Shown here one piece after another: positions 17,601 through 25,806 of a stretch of 64,000 nucleotides of DNA. Position 1 is the first letter of the stretch, and each line of letters opens with the position of its first letter. Source of the stretch: Nitrospira sp. MA-1 (GTDB taxonomy: Bacteria; Nitrospirota; Nitrospiria; Nitrospirales; UBA8639); assembly GCA_032139905.1 (NCBI GenBank), contig JAQJDB010000007.1, positions 496,001-560,000 of the forward strand, read 5' to 3'. The notes below the pieces were generated by a model that saw only the letters and a list, made by a program, of their open reading frames with translations, did not search any database and was not told the DNA's origin. The translations under genes were made by a program, and so were the position numbers.

Positions 17601-17975
17601 TATCCGGTGCAAGCTGAGTTTCCACAACCCCTAATTAATCAAGATTATCAGGGTGTATTGTTTGACTATGGTCAGACATCCGAAAACTTTATACGAAGAA
17701 CTTGGCCATCCTACAAACTCTTTAAGGGCGTGATGCCTTCGTGGGACAATACCGCGCGTCGGCAGGATGTCTCTCATGTCTTTGTGGGTGCAACTCCTGA
17801 ACGATATGAATACTGGTTGCGACGGGTCGTTGAACAAACACGTCGGCTTCACTTTGGAGATGAACGGATAGTCTTTATTAATGCGTGGAACGAATGGGCC
17901 GAAGGTAATCACTTAGAGCCTGATCGGGAATTTGGTCATCAATATCTGGTGGCCACCAAAAATGCTCTCGGATAA
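14694..17975 (+). CDS. Three-domain enzyme: SAM methyltransferase - GT2 glycosyltransferase - WbsX-type glycosyltransferase
   Basis: 1093 residues. Residues ~50-290 are a class I methyltransferase (motif I '[11 protein letters not shown]' at ~87, then '[11 protein letters not shown]', '[11 protein letters not shown]', '[13 protein letters not shown]'). Residues ~290-345 are a coiled coil ('[16 protein letters not shown]', '[16 protein letters not shown]'). After a linker, residues ~497-720 are a GT-A fold family 2 transferase ('[16 protein letters not shown]', '[12 protein letters not shown]', 'FLNNDTQ', '[18 protein letters not shown]'). Residues ~745-1093 match the WbsX/GH99-like family ('[20 protein letters not shown]', '[15 protein letters not shown]', '[18 protein letters not shown]'). 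The layout resembles chain-terminating methyltransferase-coiled-coil proteins that work with Wzt_C exporters. This one could cap or extend the exported glycan; the exact substrates are unknown. Confidence 0.9.
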   Translation: [1093 protein letters not shown]

Positions 17976-18010
17976 ACTACTATTCACATTTTTTATCCGA
18001 AAAACTGTAC

Positions 18011-18169
18011 ATGTTTAATTGGTTTCATGGAAAACGCAAAATCCCCATTACATGGAACAGATATAGCCATATCAACTCGAGGTTGAGTGGGTTGCTTTCT
18101 CAATCTGAGATGCGTGGAAGCTTTATGGCTAAAAGCCTTCGAAGAAAGTTATGCAGAATGTTTGACTGA
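18011..18169 (+). CDS. Possible small basic protein, 52 aa
   Basis: An ATG-started frame of 52 codons reading 'MFNWFHGKRKIPITWNRY', rich in Arg/Lys and aromatic residues, ending 'RRKLCRMFD'. It lies in the ~300-base gap between the three-domain enzyme and the convergent radical SAM gene. No clear ribosome binding site was found, so it may be chance or the rest of a degraded gene. Confidence 0.22.
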   Translation: MFNWFHGKRKIPITWNRYSHINSRLSGLLSQSEMRGSFMAKSLRRKLCRMFD

Positions 18170-18282
18170 CCATCTTTGTTTTTAGGAAGGCTTTGTTTGT
18201 GAGTATTTTTTTTAAGACCTTATCGTCATGAACAAGGCGTTATAGGCCTTGTTCTTTCCCTCGGATATGCGAACAAAGGAGC

Positions 18283-19272
18283 TTATGATTGCTTTATTCG
18301 TTCTTGAAGAATTCCCTTGGTTGGGGCAGGAATGATTTGTATTAATTTATCTAGAACGGATTTCCTTGCCAGATCTGGAGTTTCCTTAAATCTATTCGCA
18401 AAAGACCTTTTCAATGTCTCCTGTTCTTTGAAAGTTGCTGGTCTTCGTTCCCAGGCGCATGAATTGCACATTGGATGGGTATAACGCCTCAGAAGGATCT
18501 CCTCCTTCGACAATTCTAGGTAAGGGCCGATCCTGAGAAAATCGAAATTTCCATAGGCACAACACAGATAGACGTCACCGGCGTGATTAATCGCGATATG
18601 CTCGAAAATCAGGGGGCAGACGTGTCCATGGCTTTCATGGGGACGTTCAGCTGAGAAATGTGCCAGGCGGTCACGGACTGCCTCACCCGCTTGATCATCT
18701 AATGCCCACTTGATTGGATGGCCTGATGCGGGAAGTACTTCGAAGTTTAGGCCGAGATTGGATGCGTAATCTGAAAGTTTCGTTTCCTGGTCAGCGTTGT
18801 AATCGAATTTAAGAAACCTTAGGCTTACCAAAGTCCTGATTGCTCCAGTCCTGAGCAAACGGGAGATAGTTTCAAGATGGTGTTTGACATAGTCGATGTT
18901 CCCCCCGACGTGATTAACCTCGTAAACCTCCTGATCAATGCCTGAGACTGAGACGGTTAGGCTATTGGTGTTGACGAGGGTTTCTTCTAAATTATGAATC
19001 CTTGGGAGGGACAGTGCGCTAGAGATCCCACAAGGCAGTCCAGCGTCCTTGACGACATTGGTGTATTCATGTAGATTTTTGTTGAGAAATGGCTCTATCC
19101 AATTGAATAAATCCACCTGATGAACGTCCCCATCATCCTTGGCCTTTTCAACGATTTGTCGGAACATTGCTAAGGACATTTTCTCGCCTGTGTTTGGGAG
19201 TGCTCTTGAACCTCTAACGCATGTGGGACACTTCAAATTACATGCATCTATAGTGTCAACATAAAGCAACAT
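18283..19272 (-). CDS. Radical SAM/SPASM domain protein
   Basis: The start at 19272 is chosen because GAGG lies 6 bases upstream; an in-frame ATG at 19284 adds only four residues. The CX3CX2C iron-sulfur motif 'CNLKCPTC' sits at about residues 11-18 (radical S-adenosylmethionine cluster). C-terminal cysteines 'HVCPLIF', 'VYLCCAYGNF' and 'CNSCAWERR' (residues ~215-285) form a SPASM-type auxiliary cluster site. Such enzymes modify peptides, sugars or cofactors. It is the only minus-strand gene in the polysaccharide locus and no small precursor-peptide gene was recognised beside it, so a carbohydrate or lipid role is possible; the substrate is unknown. Confidence 0.85.
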   Translation of the reverse strand: MLLYVDTIDACNLKCPTCVRGSRALPNTGEKMSLAMFRQIVEKAKDDGDVHQVDLFNWIEPFLNKNLHEYTNVVKDAGLPCGISSALSLPRIHNLEETLVNTNSLTVSVSGIDQEVYEVNHVGGNIDYVKHHLETISRLLRTGAIRTLVSLRFLKFDYNADQETKLSDYASNLGLNFEVLPASGHPIKWALDDQAGEAVRDRLAHFSAERPHESHGHVCPLIFEHIAINHAGDVYLCCAYGNFDFLRIGPYLELSKEEILLRRYTHPMCNSCAWERRPATFKEQETLKRSFANRFKETPDLARKSVLDKLIQIIPAPTKGILQERIKQS

Positions 19273-19574
19273 GGTGCACCTCATATTTGGATTTGTGGAA
19301 GGCGATGCAACTGAGAGGTTAGCATGGGTGAATCAGTTTAAGATATGATTTTTTTAAATTTTCAGGGCGTTGGAAGGGGGCACGTTGGTCAAGGCATATA
19401 ATAAAACTGATGTGGACCACTTGGTTAAATGTAAATCCTTGTCTCAAATGCTTGCAGGAAATAATTTTTGGGCTGGCGTAGGAAATTTGAATTTTCTATG
19501 CTGGGTTTGTGCGATTTCAGTTCTCAACTCGGCCATTAGCAGTCGAATCGGCTGCTGAAACCCTTGTTTAGGGG

Positions 19575-19870
19575 GAGTGACTTCCCGGACGGCCGAAGAT
19601 TTGGTGGGCATTCATCGTTAAATAGGTATTTACTGTTACCATCGTTGACGAATAATCATGGCTTGGCAGATCGAAAGGGTTTGGACGGTTGTAGGAGCCA
19701 TTGAGCTGGATGAATCCTATTGGTGGTAGACGCGAAGGGAACCGCAGGCAGGGTGCCCGCTTTTGGTATTTTACAACGGGGAGGTAAGGTGTCACCCAAT
19801 GTCATTTTTGCTGCCACACTCTCAGAATCATTTGTCCATCATCCGGGAGAGGTTGCGCTTAGAATTGCCT
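19575..19870 (+). pseudogene. Decayed IS1595-family transposase fragment
   Basis: Reading through frameshifts recovers a transposase core. 'RTAEDLVGIHR' and 'RIIM' (from ~19590) come first, then 'AIELDESYW' at 19700-19723 in one frame, 'GGRREGNRRQGA' in the next, and 'AGRVPAFGILQRGGKVSPNV' at 19744-19803 in the third. This matches the 'IELDESYFGG.RKGKRGRGAAGKVPVFGLLKRGGKV' block of IS1595/IS1016-type DDE transposases. Two frameshifts and stop codons make it non-functional; the C-terminal catalytic half is not recognisable. Confidence 0.7.
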
Positions 19871-20137
19871 ATAATGCCCCTTATTGATCCAACAAGGCAT
19901 TAGATAAATCCGAGTTGAAGCATTCTCGAATGAACCACCGCTGACTCTTTGTGGACACCCCCCTCCCAACATTCTATCAAGAACTTTGGGAATTCGGTAA
20001 AACGTCATTTGCCTCAATTCAAAGGTATTCTCACACAACAGTCCTGTTCTGAAAAGAAGGTAAATAGTGGTTTCACGATGGTTCTCCCAAGCAAGTGAAA
20101 AAGTCTCTACGTCACTAGGTAAAACTCGCTCATTCAT
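19859..20137 (-). CDS. Doubtful 92-aa open frame
   Basis: The frame starts at an ATG preceded by GAGGGAG at good spacing (an ATG one codon upstream is also possible) and reads 'MNERVLPSDVETFSLAWENH'. No domain, signal peptide or membrane segment is seen. It lies directly beyond the IS1595 relic, in a region with no other gene, and could be a short orphan protein or debris of a larger gene. Confidence 0.25.
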   Translation of the reverse strand: MNERVLPSDVETFSLAWENHRETTIYLLFRTGLLCENTFELRQMTFYRIPKVLDRMLGGGCPQRVSGGSFENASTRIYLMPCWINKGHYRQF

Positions 20138-20390
20138 CATGACTCCCTCTGCCAGTCATATATTATTTATTATTGGACTCAAATAACTGTGGATCAAGAC
20201 AGCCAAAACTAGCACAACTAGGGCGATATTTTGGTAAGGTCTGGCCGGAGGATTCCTGCTTTTTCAAAGTTGGACCCCTTTGCTGTCTAAAAGAAAGTGG
20301 CCTATGGATATTGGGGGAGCCCCTCTTCATATTCTGTTTTGGACAAACAACAAAGAGTTATTATCAATTGAAATTGGGCTAGCATAATCA

Positions 20391-21761
20391 ATGGGAACTT
20401 TTATTGATTTAGTGGATGTGGCAAAACAAGCTATCCGTCATCATGGAGGGGTTTCCATGGTGTTTCGGCGTCTGTGGCAGGTCATCGCCTTTGAGGGTTT
20501 CTCTGGGCTCCCAAAAAAAATTAGGCAGTTGCTGGCTAATCGAAAAGCGTTCTCGTCCAGTCACGAATCAGATGGAACGGTGCGAATAGACGCAGCCATC
20601 AATTCTGAAGAAATCTTTAGCTCCAGGAGGGCTGTCCTTACTTCTGGAGCCCTATTACTTGGACATCCTTTTGGGGTGCTTGGGATGGGTGAGCATGTTC
20701 GATTGTCGGCTTCAGCGTTTTCGGCTGCAGAGGTCCCATTCAGTATTCGTAATATTTATGGAGAATATGGATTGCATCTTGCCGAGATCCATCAGGATTT
20801 CCCGTTTCGAGACAAAATTGCCCAAAATGGTTCCTACAGAGCCAATGTCTTTCACATAAATGCAGACGAAATGGTGAATGCGAAAATACACCTAGGCAAG
20901 GATATTTTTGCGGATCGATACAATATTGGATATTGGGCATGGGAGTTGAGCCGGTTCCCTCATGCGTGGTGTTCGGCTCTTCAGCTTGTCGATGAGGTGT
21001 GGGCTCCGTCACGGTTCATTGAACAGGCGATTGCCGATGCGACCTCTTCACCCGTCATCAGAATGCCACTGGCCGTTGAGTTTCCGGCGCCAAACGGGAT
21101 GACCAGGGAATCTTTCGGATTGCCCGATGATCGGTTTTTGTTTTTATTCTTTTTCGATTTTACCTCGTATGTCCAACGTAAAAATCCAGAGGGAGCCATT
21201 CGGGCATTTTTGCAGGCATTTCCGGATGTGGATGATGAACGGGTGGGTATTGTGATAAAAATGAATGGCATGGACTTACGTCCTCAGGAATACCAGGCAT
21301 TTATTCAATCAATTGATTGTGAGGATCCTCGAATTATTTTGATGGATAGGGTGTTGACTGACCGGGAAACGAAGTCTCTGGTAAACCTGTGCGATTGTTT
21401 TTTGTCACTGCATCGGTCAGAAGGTTTTGGGCGGGGGTTGGCGGAAGCCATGTATCTGGGAAAACCGGTAATTGCGACCGGATATTCGGGGAATCTTGAT
21501 TTTACGAACGCGTCCAATTCGTGTCTCGTCGATTATCGGCTTATTCCGGTCAGGGAACATGAATATCCTTTTGCAGAGGGTCAGAAATGGGCTGATCCTG
21601 ACATTGAGCATGCTGTGTGGTTTATGAAGCGAATCGTCAAGGATACGCATTATGCCAATACAATTGGCATGCATGCGGCAGATTTCATTAAAACCAACCA
21701 TAGCTTACGGGCGGTGGGTGCAAAGTATCGAGCAAGGCTTGCGGCTTTAAACTTAATTTAA
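20391..21761 (+). CDS. Family 4 (GT-B fold) glycosyltransferase
   Basis: 456 residues, cytoplasmic. The C-terminal half shows the GT4 donor-binding pattern: 'FLFLFFFDFTSYVQRKNPEG' (start of the C-terminal Rossmann domain), 'VLTDRETKSLVNLCDCFLSL', 'HRSEGFGRGLAEAMYLGKP' (E-x7-E type motif) and 'VIATGYSGNLDF'. The N-terminal acceptor domain includes 'NVFHINADEM' and 'YNIGYWAWELSRFPH', which is common in GT4 enzymes of O-antigen clusters. It transfers a sugar from a nucleotide donor; donor and linkage cannot be read. It is followed on the same strand by two methyltransferases and hddA. Confidence 0.87.
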   Translation: MGTFIDLVDVAKQAIRHHGGVSMVFRRLWQVIAFEGFSGLPKKIRQLLANRKAFSSSHESDGTVRIDAAINSEEIFSSRRAVLTSGALLLGHPFGVLGMGEHVRLSASAFSAAEVPFSIRNIYGEYGLHLAEIHQDFPFRDKIAQNGSYRANVFHINADEMVNAKIHLGKDIFADRYNIGYWAWELSRFPHAWCSALQLVDEVWAPSRFIEQAIADATSSPVIRMPLAVEFPAPNGMTRESFGLPDDRFLFLFFFDFTSYVQRKNPEGAIRAFLQAFPDVDDERVGIVIKMNGMDLRPQEYQAFIQSIDCEDPRIILMDRVLTDRETKSLVNLCDCFLSLHRSEGFGRGLAEAMYLGKPVIATGYSGNLDFTNASNSCLVDYRLIPVREHEYPFAEGQKWADPDIEHAVWFMKRIVKDTHYANTIGMHAADFIKTNHSLRAVGAKYRARLAALNLI

Positions 21762-21876
21762 GAGTTGTGAAGTGAAATACGATCCCCTTTTTGGATAAAT
21801 GGATCTTGATAGGCCCGGTTCTCAAGCGGTGCTGTATAAGGACTTTGATTGTGTGTAACACAGGGATGCCAGTGAA

Positions 21877-22653
21877 ATGAAGCCTGACCTGAGTGAAGTG
21901 GAAATGGTCTTTAGTTTATTAGTTCCCCCTTTCGGAGGAGACTACCCCATCCGGAAGTCCCGGAATGTTCGCGATGGCTATGCCAGAGGATGGGGATTGC
22001 AATGCGGCCAGTTGCGCGAGTTAGTGCGGAAGGATGCGTTATATCAAGAAGCCTGCAGGCTGGCTGCTGGTCGCACGGTGGTCTCTGAAGATAACCGGAT
22101 GAATCTTTTTTTGATTCTGAAGTATTTCCTTCCCTATATCCCTTTTGGGCACATTGTCGAATTCGGATCGTATAAGGGGGGGAACGCGCTGTTTATGGCT
22201 TATGTCGTCGATCAACTGTATCCTGGCAGAAAAGTTTACGCTTTGGATACCTTTGCAGGGATGCCGGCCACCGAACCGGCTATCGATGCCCATGGAGCGG
22301 GAGATTTTCAAGACGTCGATTTGGATGAGTTGCGAGAATTTGCCGAGCGAGAGGGTGTGAGAAATGTGGAGTTTATCAAAGGGTTATTTCAGGAAACCGG
22401 TCCCTCTGTTGTTGATAGGGTTGGAAGCATTGTCTTGGCGCATATCGATTGCGATATTTATTCGGCGGTGGCCTTTTCGTATGATCTTGTAAAGAGCTAC
22501 ATGGTTCAAGGTGGATATGTGGTGTTTGATGATGCGACCACCTCCAGTTGTTTAGGTGCAACCGAAGTAGTGGAAGAATTGGTGATTCGTCGCGACGGTC
22601 TGCATAGTGAGCAAATTTTCCCGCAGTTTGTCTTTCGGTTCCCTGGAGTTTGA
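21877..22653 (+). CDS. TylF/MycF-family O-methyltransferase
   Basis: 258 residues with the S-adenosylmethionine site 'IVEFGSYKGGNALFMA' (~90-105) and the family markers 'VYALDTFAGMP', 'NVEFIKGLFQET', 'AHIDCDIYSA' and 'GGYVVFDDATTSSCLGA', where acidic residues bind the metal. TylF-type enzymes methylate sugar hydroxyl groups, so a methylated hexose or heptose in the surface polymer is likely. It sits 33 bases before a second methyltransferase, in the same transcriptional run as the GT4 and the GDP-heptose genes. Confidence 0.85.
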   Translation: MKPDLSEVEMVFSLLVPPFGGDYPIRKSRNVRDGYARGWGLQCGQLRELVRKDALYQEACRLAAGRTVVSEDNRMNLFLILKYFLPYIPFGHIVEFGSYKGGNALFMAYVVDQLYPGRKVYALDTFAGMPATEPAIDAHGAGDFQDVDLDELREFAEREGVRNVEFIKGLFQETGPSVVDRVGSIVLAHIDCDIYSAVAFSYDLVKSYMVQGGYVVFDDATTSSCLGATEVVEELVIRRDGLHSEQIFPQFVFRFPGV

Positions 22654-22686
22654 TAACCATTTTTCACATTATGAGTCACCCAGATT

Positions 22687-23424
22687 ATGAAGGAATGTAG
22701 TAAGTCGATTGCCCGGCGCTTATCCGAGCCAAACTTCATAAACCGATTTTTCGTTGGTAAGGGCCTGGATATTGGTGGGCACCCTGATCCGTTGGGGTTA
22801 TATCAGGAATTGTTTTGTCGGATGGAAAATGTGAAGACGTGGGACCTGGTTGATGGAAACGCGCAGTTTCTGGAGGGGGTGTCGGATGAGACATTCGACT
22901 TTGTCCATAGCAGTCATTGCCTGGAACATCTGCAGGATCCGATAGTAGGACTTAGAAATTGGTTTAGGGTGTTGCGACCAGGTGGCCATCTCGTGATTAC
23001 CGTCCCGGATGAAGATTTATATGAACAGGGTCAGTTTCCGAGCACATTTAATGCGGATCATAAATGGACATTTACCATTTTCAAGATGCGGTCATGGAGT
23101 GAACAGTCTCTGAATGTCCTGGATTTGGTGCGTGGTCTTGGTTCTGCTGCCGAGCCGGTCAAAATTGAACAGCTTGTGTCGACCTATCGGTTTAATCTTC
23201 CCAGATACGATCAGACGTTGAGCTCGGTCGGGGAATGCGGGATCGAAATTGTCATTCGTAAGCGTCCCGTTGCGGAAGTGAATGCCGGTGGGCGTTGGGG
23301 GCGGCCCACAGACCAACCTCGAGAAGAAGTCCGGATTCATTGGAATCAGTACCGTGACGATCTTCAAACGCTTAAACATGTCAATCGGGAAAAACCACCG
23401 TTTCACAATGACCAGCCGCTCTGA
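22687..23424 (+). CDS. SAM-dependent methyltransferase (type 11-like)
   Basis: 245 residues. Motif I is the variant 'GLDIGGHPDPLG' (~23-34) instead of the usual GxGxG. It is followed by 'TWDLVDGNAQFLEGV', 'FDFVHSSHCLEHL' and 'VLRPGGHLVITVPDEDLYEQ', all standard for class I methyltransferases. The tail from ~190 is charged. It ends 15 bases before hddA, suggesting one operon. Substrate unknown; sugar or lipid-linked glycan is likely from context. Confidence 0.82.
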   Translation: MKECSKSIARRLSEPNFINRFFVGKGLDIGGHPDPLGLYQELFCRMENVKTWDLVDGNAQFLEGVSDETFDFVHSSHCLEHLQDPIVGLRNWFRVLRPGGHLVITVPDEDLYEQGQFPSTFNADHKWTFTIFKMRSWSEQSLNVLDLVRGLGSAAEPVKIEQLVSTYRFNLPRYDQTLSSVGECGIEIVIRKRPVAEVNAGGRWGRPTDQPREEVRIHWNQYRDDLQTLKHVNREKPPFHNDQPL

Positions 23425-23439
23425 TATCTGGAGGGATCG

Positions 23440-24468
23440 ATGATCATTCGCGCGCGTGCGCCTCTTCGGCTAGGTCTGGCAGGGGGAGGGACAGATGTAT
23501 CGCCCTATTGTGATTTGTATGGCGGATGTGTGCTCAATGCCACGATTGATCGATATGCCTATGCTGTCTTGGAGGTGTTGACGGGCAATAAGGTGCAGTT
23601 TTGTTCTGCTGATCGCCAGCATTTTAGTGAATATCAGTTGGGAGAAACCATTCCATACAATGGATGCGTCGATTTACATCGAGCCGTCTATCTGTGCATG
23701 GTTGAGCAGTTTAATGAAGGACGCCCGTTGCCTGTGAAAGTTACCACGTACTGTGATGCCCCTGTGGGGTCTGGGCTTGGATCCTCTTCGACGCTGGTCG
23801 TGGCGATGCTCAAGGCCTTTGTGGAATTGCTGAATGTACCGATTGACGACTACGCATTGGCTCATCTGGCATTTAAAGTTGAGCGAGTAGATTGTGGGTT
23901 GCAAGGTGGGAGGCAGGATCAATACGCCGCGACATTTGGGGGGGTTAACTTTATTGAGTTTTATGCGGACGATCGGGTAATCGTCAATCCGTTGCGCATC
24001 AAAAACTGGATCATCTGTGAGTTGGAGGCCTCATTAGTGCTTTTTTTTACTGGTGTGTCACGATCTTCCGAAAAGATCATTGCCGATCAACGTACAAATG
24101 TCGAGGCTGGCACGGTCTTGGCACTTTCTGCCATGCATGCTATGAAGCGTGAAGCCTGTGCGATGAAGGAATGTCTGTTGAAAGGCGATTTCACTGGATT
24201 GGTTGAGTCCATGCGTGAGGGATGGGACAGCAAGAAGCGATCAGCCAAGAGTGTGTCCAACGCACATCTCGATGAAATCTATGAAGCGGCTATCAAAGCA
24301 GGAGCCTTGGCCGGCAAGGTGTCCGGGGCTGGCGGGGGAGGGTTTATGATGTTTTTTGTCGCGCCGGAAAAACGAATGGATGTAATTTTTGCGTTGAAAA
24401 AATTCTCGGGCCAGGTCAGTAACTGTCATTTTACCAAATACGGGATGCAAGGTTGGAAGATAGATTAA
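23440..24468 (+). CDS. hddA: D-glycero-alpha-D-manno-heptose 7-phosphate kinase (GHMP kinase)
   Basis: A GGAGGG site precedes the ATG. The 342-residue protein begins 'MIIRARAPLRLGLAGGGTDV', has the GHMP ATP loop 'APVGSGLGSSSTLVVAMLKA' (~107-126) and ends with 'GKVSGAGGGGFMMFFV', all typical of HddA. The enzyme phosphorylates D,D-heptose 7-phosphate at C1 on the way to GDP-D-glycero-alpha-D-manno-heptose, used in S-layer or O-antigen glycans. Its pathway partner hddC lies 1.3 kb downstream, separated by a deacetylase gene. The isomerase gmhA and a phosphatase were not found in the window. Related GHMP kinases for other sugars are the alternative. Confidence 0.85.
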   Translation: MIIRARAPLRLGLAGGGTDVSPYCDLYGGCVLNATIDRYAYAVLEVLTGNKVQFCSADRQHFSEYQLGETIPYNGCVDLHRAVYLCMVEQFNEGRPLPVKVTTYCDAPVGSGLGSSSTLVVAMLKAFVELLNVPIDDYALAHLAFKVERVDCGLQGGRQDQYAATFGGVNFIEFYADDRVIVNPLRIKNWIICELEASLVLFFTGVSRSSEKIIADQRTNVEAGTVLALSAMHAMKREACAMKECLLKGDFTGLVESMREGWDSKKRSAKSVSNAHLDEIYEAAIKAGALAGKVSGAGGGGFMMFFVAPEKRMDVIFALKKFSGQVSNCHFTKYGMQGWKID

Positions 24469-24540
24469 ATCGAATCGTGTAGAAGAAGTCAGACCGTGTT
24501 TGATCTCTTCTGAACCGTTGTCTTGAAAGAGGTCCCTTGC

Positions 24541-25563
24541 ATGTTCTCTGATCGTATGCGGAAACTGGCTTATGGCTCCGGCCTGCTCGGCCTCTATCAT
24601 CGCCTTCGAAATCAACGCACGCTGACCGTGGTTATGTTCCATCGTGTGCTAGAGATTTCCGATCCGCGATGGCATTCCTGCGATCCGGAATATACGCTTG
24701 AAGTGGGTTTATTCGAATGTTGTCTTGCTTTCTTCAGGCGGCATTATAACATTGTATCGGTCGATGACGTCATCGCGGCTCGCAGGGGTGCTAGAGCATT
24801 GCCGCCACGCGCCTTGCTAATTACCTTTGACGATGGCTGGTCGGATAACGTCGATTTCGCCTTGCCCCGCTTACGTGCTGCATCTATGCCTGGCCTGCTG
24901 TTCGTGGTTGCCGATGTGATAGGTCGTCGGCTGCCCTTTTACCAGGAACGCCTTGTGGGTGGCTGGCGCCTTGGCAGAATCATTGCGGGAAAATTGCTGG
25001 CTGCGACAGGCAGCGCACAACTGTTGCGTGGGAATACCCTCGTGGACTTACGCCTTGCCATTGCGGTCCTCGAAAAACTGGATGATAACGCACGCGAACG
25101 GGTCCTCTCAGCATTTGCAGATGAAACTGATGACGGCCTGAGCCACATGGTGGCTAGCGAAGACCTCAGGACACTCGAGTTGGGTGGAATAGCAATTGGT
25201 CTGCACGGCAAGACCCATACGCCAATGACCCGCGCCAGTGATCTCGACGCGGAGCTTGGCGGGGCCCGTGGGATTGTTGCTGAATATCTTGAGTCAACCA
25301 AGCCACCCGTGACGATGTCATTTCCGCATGGAAGCTACGATCCGGCCATTGTGCAGTGTGCATGCGAGGCCGGGTATGAGCTGGTCTTCACCAGCGACCC
25401 GACACTCAATTTACTGGAGTCGCGGCCGGGGTGGTTGCTTGGCCGGGTCGGCTTTGAGCAGTCGGACATCGTCGATCGCCATGGGGCATTCCGTGCCGAC
25501 AAACTTGCCCTTCTGCTGTTCTGCAAGCCCCAACGAGTACTGGCTACGGACAGCACGGACTAG
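24541..25563 (+). CDS. Polysaccharide deacetylase (NodB-homology) family protein
   Basis: The ATG at 24541 has GAGG 9 bases upstream; an in-frame TTG at 24523 is less likely. 340 residues. The NodB pattern is visible as 'LTVVMFHRV' (~23), 'LLITFDDGWSDN' (~92, with the catalytic/metal-binding DD), 'GIAIGLHGKTH' (~217, metal-binding H-x3-H) and 'VTMSFPHGSYDP'. These enzymes remove acyl groups from hexosamines. Two counted 60-base lines here are 58% and 65% G+C, against 42-57% in lines of the flanking genes, and codons favour G/C endings. It interrupts the hddA/hddC pair, which suggests a separate origin. Confidence 0.83.
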   Translation: MFSDRMRKLAYGSGLLGLYHRLRNQRTLTVVMFHRVLEISDPRWHSCDPEYTLEVGLFECCLAFFRRHYNIVSVDDVIAARRGARALPPRALLITFDDGWSDNVDFALPRLRAASMPGLLFVVADVIGRRLPFYQERLVGGWRLGRIIAGKLLAATGSAQLLRGNTLVDLRLAIAVLEKLDDNARERVLSAFADETDDGLSHMVASEDLRTLELGGIAIGLHGKTHTPMTRASDLDAELGGARGIVAEYLESTKPPVTMSFPHGSYDPAIVQCACEAGYELVFTSDPTLNLLESRPGWLLGRVGFEQSDIVDRHGAFRADKLALLLFCKPQRVLATDSTD

Positions 25564-25806
25564 GCAATAGTACTATTCAGCTTTGTGCGCTGAGGTTGGG
25601 TGCCAATTGCTGAAGTGGATAGGTGTCCCTTCATCTGCTATTGGGGGTAAATGGTTGATCATATTAGGTCAATTTTCTACAGGCAGAGATGTTAATTTTT
25701 GGGTGTTGTTGCCTTATGCGTCATCAGCTGAATTGTTCGTAAAAAATCCCCTTGTGTCGTCATTGGCTGGTGTTTGGTTTCACGTGTGTAGACAGGAGCG
25801 TTTCAT

